Part shown: piece by piece, positions 21,434 to 23,244 of the stretch
Layout of the letters: each line of letters opens with the position of its first letter
How positions within the stretch are numbered: the stretch's first letter is position 1
Virus record (IMG/VR): IMGVR_UViG_3300042475_000123
Coordinates: 1-23,244 of that record
Source of the DNA: a virus
Reading direction: 5' to 3' (one strand)
Length of the DNA stretch: 23,244 nt
Position numbers and translations under genes: made by a program
The notes under the pieces: generated by a model
Seen by the model: the letters and a program-made list of their open reading frames with translations, nothing else
Told to the model about the DNA's origin: nothing
Databases searched by the model: none

Positions 21434-21769
21434 ATGGCAGTTAACGTAAAAGTCTTGATCCCGGCCAAGATTGCCGAGAACACGCAAGTAACCCAATACA
21501 CGGCTACGAACGTATCAGCCATCATCGACAAGTTCACTGCGACGAATTACAGCGCATCGGCGGCCACGATCTCGATCAACCTCGTGACGCAGTTTGACTC
21601 GTCGGGTAACCAGAACTTGATCATCAAGAACAAGACGTTACTGCCCTCGGAGACGTATACGTTCCCTGAGTTGGTCGGCCATGTGCTGCAACCGGGTGGG
21701 TTTATCTCCACAATTGCCGGGACTGCCTCGGCTATCAACATCCGATCCTCTGGTCGGGAAGTGTCGTGA
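21434..21769 (+). CDS. Small beta-sandwich tail-region protein (unknown function)
   Basis: A 111-residue protein with GGTGA just upstream of ATG 21434 (three-base spacing, short). It reads VTQYTATNVSAIIDKFTATN (19-38), then SISINLVTQF-type strands, NQNLIIKNKTLLPSETYTFP and GGFISTIAGTASAINIRSSG. Strand-rich proteins of this kind occur near tail genes of many podoviruses and have no assigned role that I know. Its stop overlaps the GTG of the next gene (GTGA). It probably forms part of the tail tip or capsid surface. Confidence 0.75.
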   Translation: MAVNVKVLIPAKIAENTQVTQYTATNVSAIIDKFTATNYSASAATISINLVTQFDSSGNQNLIIKNKTLLPSETYTFPELVGHVLQPGGFISTIAGTASAINIRSSGREVS

Positions 21770-22119
21770 CCGGCCTAGCCGACAATCGAGAACTAGCCTT
21801 GCAAGTCGGTTATCAAGCGACCGATTGGACCAATCCGGTTTCCTTTGAGGCGTACGCAGAAGCCCTTAAGGATTGGGAAGTTAAGGCCATAATTCGAGAT
21901 GACAAATGTATTGGTGCGGCGTATTTTAACGGCGACGAACTGCATGTTTCGGTACTGCCGGAATGGCGCCGTAAATGGGCAACCAAAGGCATCTTGTCGA
22001 AACTATTTGCAAAAGATCGTATTACGACAAAGGTAACTCCGGGGCATGAATACATGCACGGCGTATTGGAAAGATTGGGATTTGTTCAACACGACGGCAT
22101 GTTCGTAAGAGGCCATTAA
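21766..22119 (+). CDS. GNAT-fold acetyltransferase-like protein in the ejection cassette
   Basis: A 117-residue protein starting at GTG 21766 (GTGA overlap). IIRDDKCIGAAYFNGDELHV (42-61) is the central beta hairpin of the GNAT fold, followed by SVLPEWRRKWATKGILSKLF, the region where acetyl-CoA normally binds, and ending LERLGFVQHDGMFVRGH. The usual R/Q-x-x-G-x-G/A loop is only poorly kept (RRKWATKG), and the protein is shorter than typical GNATs (about 150), so activity is uncertain. GNAT-like proteins are common beside virion ejection genes in podoviruses, and may be packaged or may modify host or virion proteins. The lower G+C of this gene relative to its neighbours hints at separate ancestry. 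Confidence 0.82.
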   Translation: MTGLADNRELALQVGYQATDWTNPVSFEAYAEALKDWEVKAIIRDDKCIGAAYFNGDELHVSVLPEWRRKWATKGILSKLFAKDRITTKVTPGHEYMHGVLERLGFVQHDGMFVRGH

Positions 22120-22120
22120 C

Positions 22121-22909
22121 ATGGGCATCGAAACAGCAATTATTGGTAGTGCATTGGTTGGTGGCGCAGCGTCCGCTAGGGGCGCAAGCAAGGCCGCTAA
22201 AGCACAGTCAAAAGCGGCTGACCAATCCGCTCAATTACAACGCGAGATGTTTGAAAAGCAGATGGAACTGCAGGAGCCGTTTCGTCAGGCTGGCATTTCC
22301 TCGCAAAACGAACTGATGCGTTTGCTGGGTATTGGCGGTGACGCTTCTGCTGCCGACTACGGGATGCTGACTCGCGGCTACCGACCGGAAGACCTGCAAA
22401 TGGACCCCGGTTATGCGTTCCGCTTGTCGGAAGGCCAGAAGGCGCTAGAGCGATCTGCTGCCGCTCGCGGCGGGCTGCTGTCGGGTTCTATGCTAAAGGG
22501 CGCACAACGCTTTGGGCAGGAGATGGGTTCGCAGGAATATATGAACGCGTTTAACCGCGCTCAGGCTCAGTTGGGCACCCGACTTGGAACGCTTGGGAGT
22601 CTGTATGGCGCTGGTCAGGCTTCTGCCCAACAGATTGCCGGGCAAGCCGGTCAAATGGGCGCCAATGTCGGCAACCTAATGAACCAATCTGCTCAGGCTC
22701 GTGCATCTGGCTATATGGGTCAGGCTAACGCTTTGAGCAACGCGCTCGGTCAGGCTGCAATGGGATATGGAATGTATAAAGGTGGCTACTTTGGTTCGCC
22801 CGGCGGCAGCGCCGGAACTGGGTATGTTCCACGCGGATCGTTGACGGTAATCAATCCGTATGTTCCGACCACCACTCCCGTAACTTTGCCCGCACCTCCG
22901 GGGTTCTAA
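22121..22909 (+). CDS. DNA ejection/transfer protein, P22 Gp7-like
   Basis: A 262-residue protein with AAGAGG (22107-22112) eight bases before ATG 22121. It begins with a hydrophobic Gly/Ala segment (IETAIIGSALVGGAASARG) that could insert into membrane. A charged helix follows (24-55). The block DPGYAFRLSEGQKALERSAA (95-114), ARGGLLSGSMLKGAQRFGQE and YMNAFNRAQAQLGTRL is a well-kept signature of phage injection proteins. A Gly/Ala/Gln-rich helical repeat region runs to about 215, then a Gly/Pro-rich tail. In P22, Gp7, Gp20 and Gp16 leave the virion and form a channel across the cell envelope. Position before another ejection gene supports the call. Confidence 0.87.
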   Translation: MGIETAIIGSALVGGAASARGASKAAKAQSKAADQSAQLQREMFEKQMELQEPFRQAGISSQNELMRLLGIGGDASAADYGMLTRGYRPEDLQMDPGYAFRLSEGQKALERSAAARGGLLSGSMLKGAQRFGQEMGSQEYMNAFNRAQAQLGTRLGTLGSLYGAGQASAQQIAGQAGQMGANVGNLMNQSAQARASGYMGQANALSNALGQAAMGYGMYKGGYFGSPGGSAGTGYVPRGSLTVINPYVPTTTPVTLPAPPGF

Positions 22910-22910
22910 C

Positions 22911-23244
22911 ATGGCAGTCATAGGCGCAACTCAAATCGAGCCGGTCAACATTCTTGGCTCGTATGTGCAGGGTCGAGAACTTGGCCGTGCCAACCAACTT
23001 GCACGCCAGCAAGAAATGGAACGTGCATTTGAAGTAGAGCAGCAGCAGAAGATTCAAAACGCTCTGGCTGGCGGGCTGGACATTAGAACCCCAGAAGGGC
23101 AAGCGGCGCTAATGAAATTTGGCCCGCAAGGCCTTGCTATGGCTGCCCAAGGCGCACAGTTGGGCCAATACGATTTTCAGGCTAAACAAGCGGAGCGAGC
23201 GGCTGCAAGAGAAAAGTTGGGTGAATTAATTGGGATATTGCGAT
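22911..23244 (+). CDS. Second ejection/internal virion protein (partial, runs off the window)
   Basis: An open frame from ATG 22911 to the window end gives 111 codons with no stop, so the 3' end is missing. The translation starts MAVIGATQIEPVNILGSYVQ and continues through GRELGRANQLARQQEMERAF into a Gln/Glu/Ala-rich helical region, then DIRTPEGQAALMKFGPQGLA and more helix. The IEPVNILGSYVQGRELG opening and RTPEGQAAL motif are familiar from internal virion proteins of podoviruses in the gp20/gp16 position. It follows the Gp7-like gene by one base, matching P22 order. The exact P22 counterpart cannot be decided from the fragment. Confidence 0.85.
   Translation, partial: MAVIGATQIEPVNILGSYVQGRELGRANQLARQQEMERAFEVEQQQKIQNALAGGLDIRTPEGQAALMKFGPQGLAMAAQGAQLGQYDFQAKQAERAAAREKLGELIGILR

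Noticed and set aside
1-23244. tRNA genes, CRISPR arrays, insertion sequences, integrase/attachment sites and toxin-antitoxin or defence genes
   Set aside because: None was found by reading: no T-loop GGTTCGA-type motif in a cloverleaf context, no spaced direct repeats, and no transposase or recombinase motifs. The HNH gene is the only mobile-type element.

Overview
This window is a stretch of a tailed-phage genome or prophage: the late, virion-assembly region of a podovirus related to Salmonella phage P22 in its head and DNA-ejection machinery. Every supported gene is on the + strand. Most neighbours overlap by 1-4 bases (ATGA, TAATG, GTGA junctions), so the region reads as a nearly continuous late operon. 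No bacterial housekeeping gene, tRNA, integrase or CRISPR is seen. P22-type portal, coat, gp4-like and gp10-like proteins indicate a bacterial host, probably a proteobacterium. The mixed, many-adhesin tail genes resemble uncultured aquatic phages. Host and source are inference.

Layout. (1) 1-256: a gene-free leader with several short hairpins, some mutually exclusive, then a small Cys-rich ORF (269-460). (2) 435-2433: terminase small and large subunits. (3) 2433-3208: four tiny basic proteins, two of them under 60 aa. (4) 3208-5750: a P22-type portal and a 120-aa four-helix protein (DUF5856-like) whose H/H/D/E spacing matches the Dps ferroxidase site. (5) 5761-13560: a large host-recognition module inserted between portal and scaffold. 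It holds a small beta protein, a carbohydrate-binding/lectin adhesin, an A+T-rich HNH endonuclease, a tail fibre, three small accessory proteins and two pectate-lyase-fold tailspikes. (6) 13561-16629: scaffold, P22-type coat and two small candidate capsid decoration proteins, the only part with clear intergenic gaps and hairpins. (7) 16631-19263: small neck-region ORF, gp4-like head-completion factor, gp10-like DNA stabilization protein. (8) 19260-21769: tail-tip proteins, namely a jelly-roll protein in the gp26 position, a fibre with a P22-tailspike-like head-binding domain, a glycine-rich adhesin and a small beta protein. (9) 21766-23244: GNAT-like protein, gp7-like ejection protein, and the start of a second ejection protein cut by the window end.

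Working together: TerS/TerL package DNA through the portal into a shell built by coat on scaffold. The gp4- and gp10-like factors close the portal, the adhesins bind host surface glycans, and the ejection proteins leave the virion to carry DNA across the envelope.

The most rewarding points for follow-up are the Dps-like protein behind the portal, the leader with competing hairpins, the shared N-terminal anchor on three receptor-binding proteins, the 12-bp GNRA-capped hairpin downstream of the coat region, and the cluster of tiny basic genes between terminase and portal.
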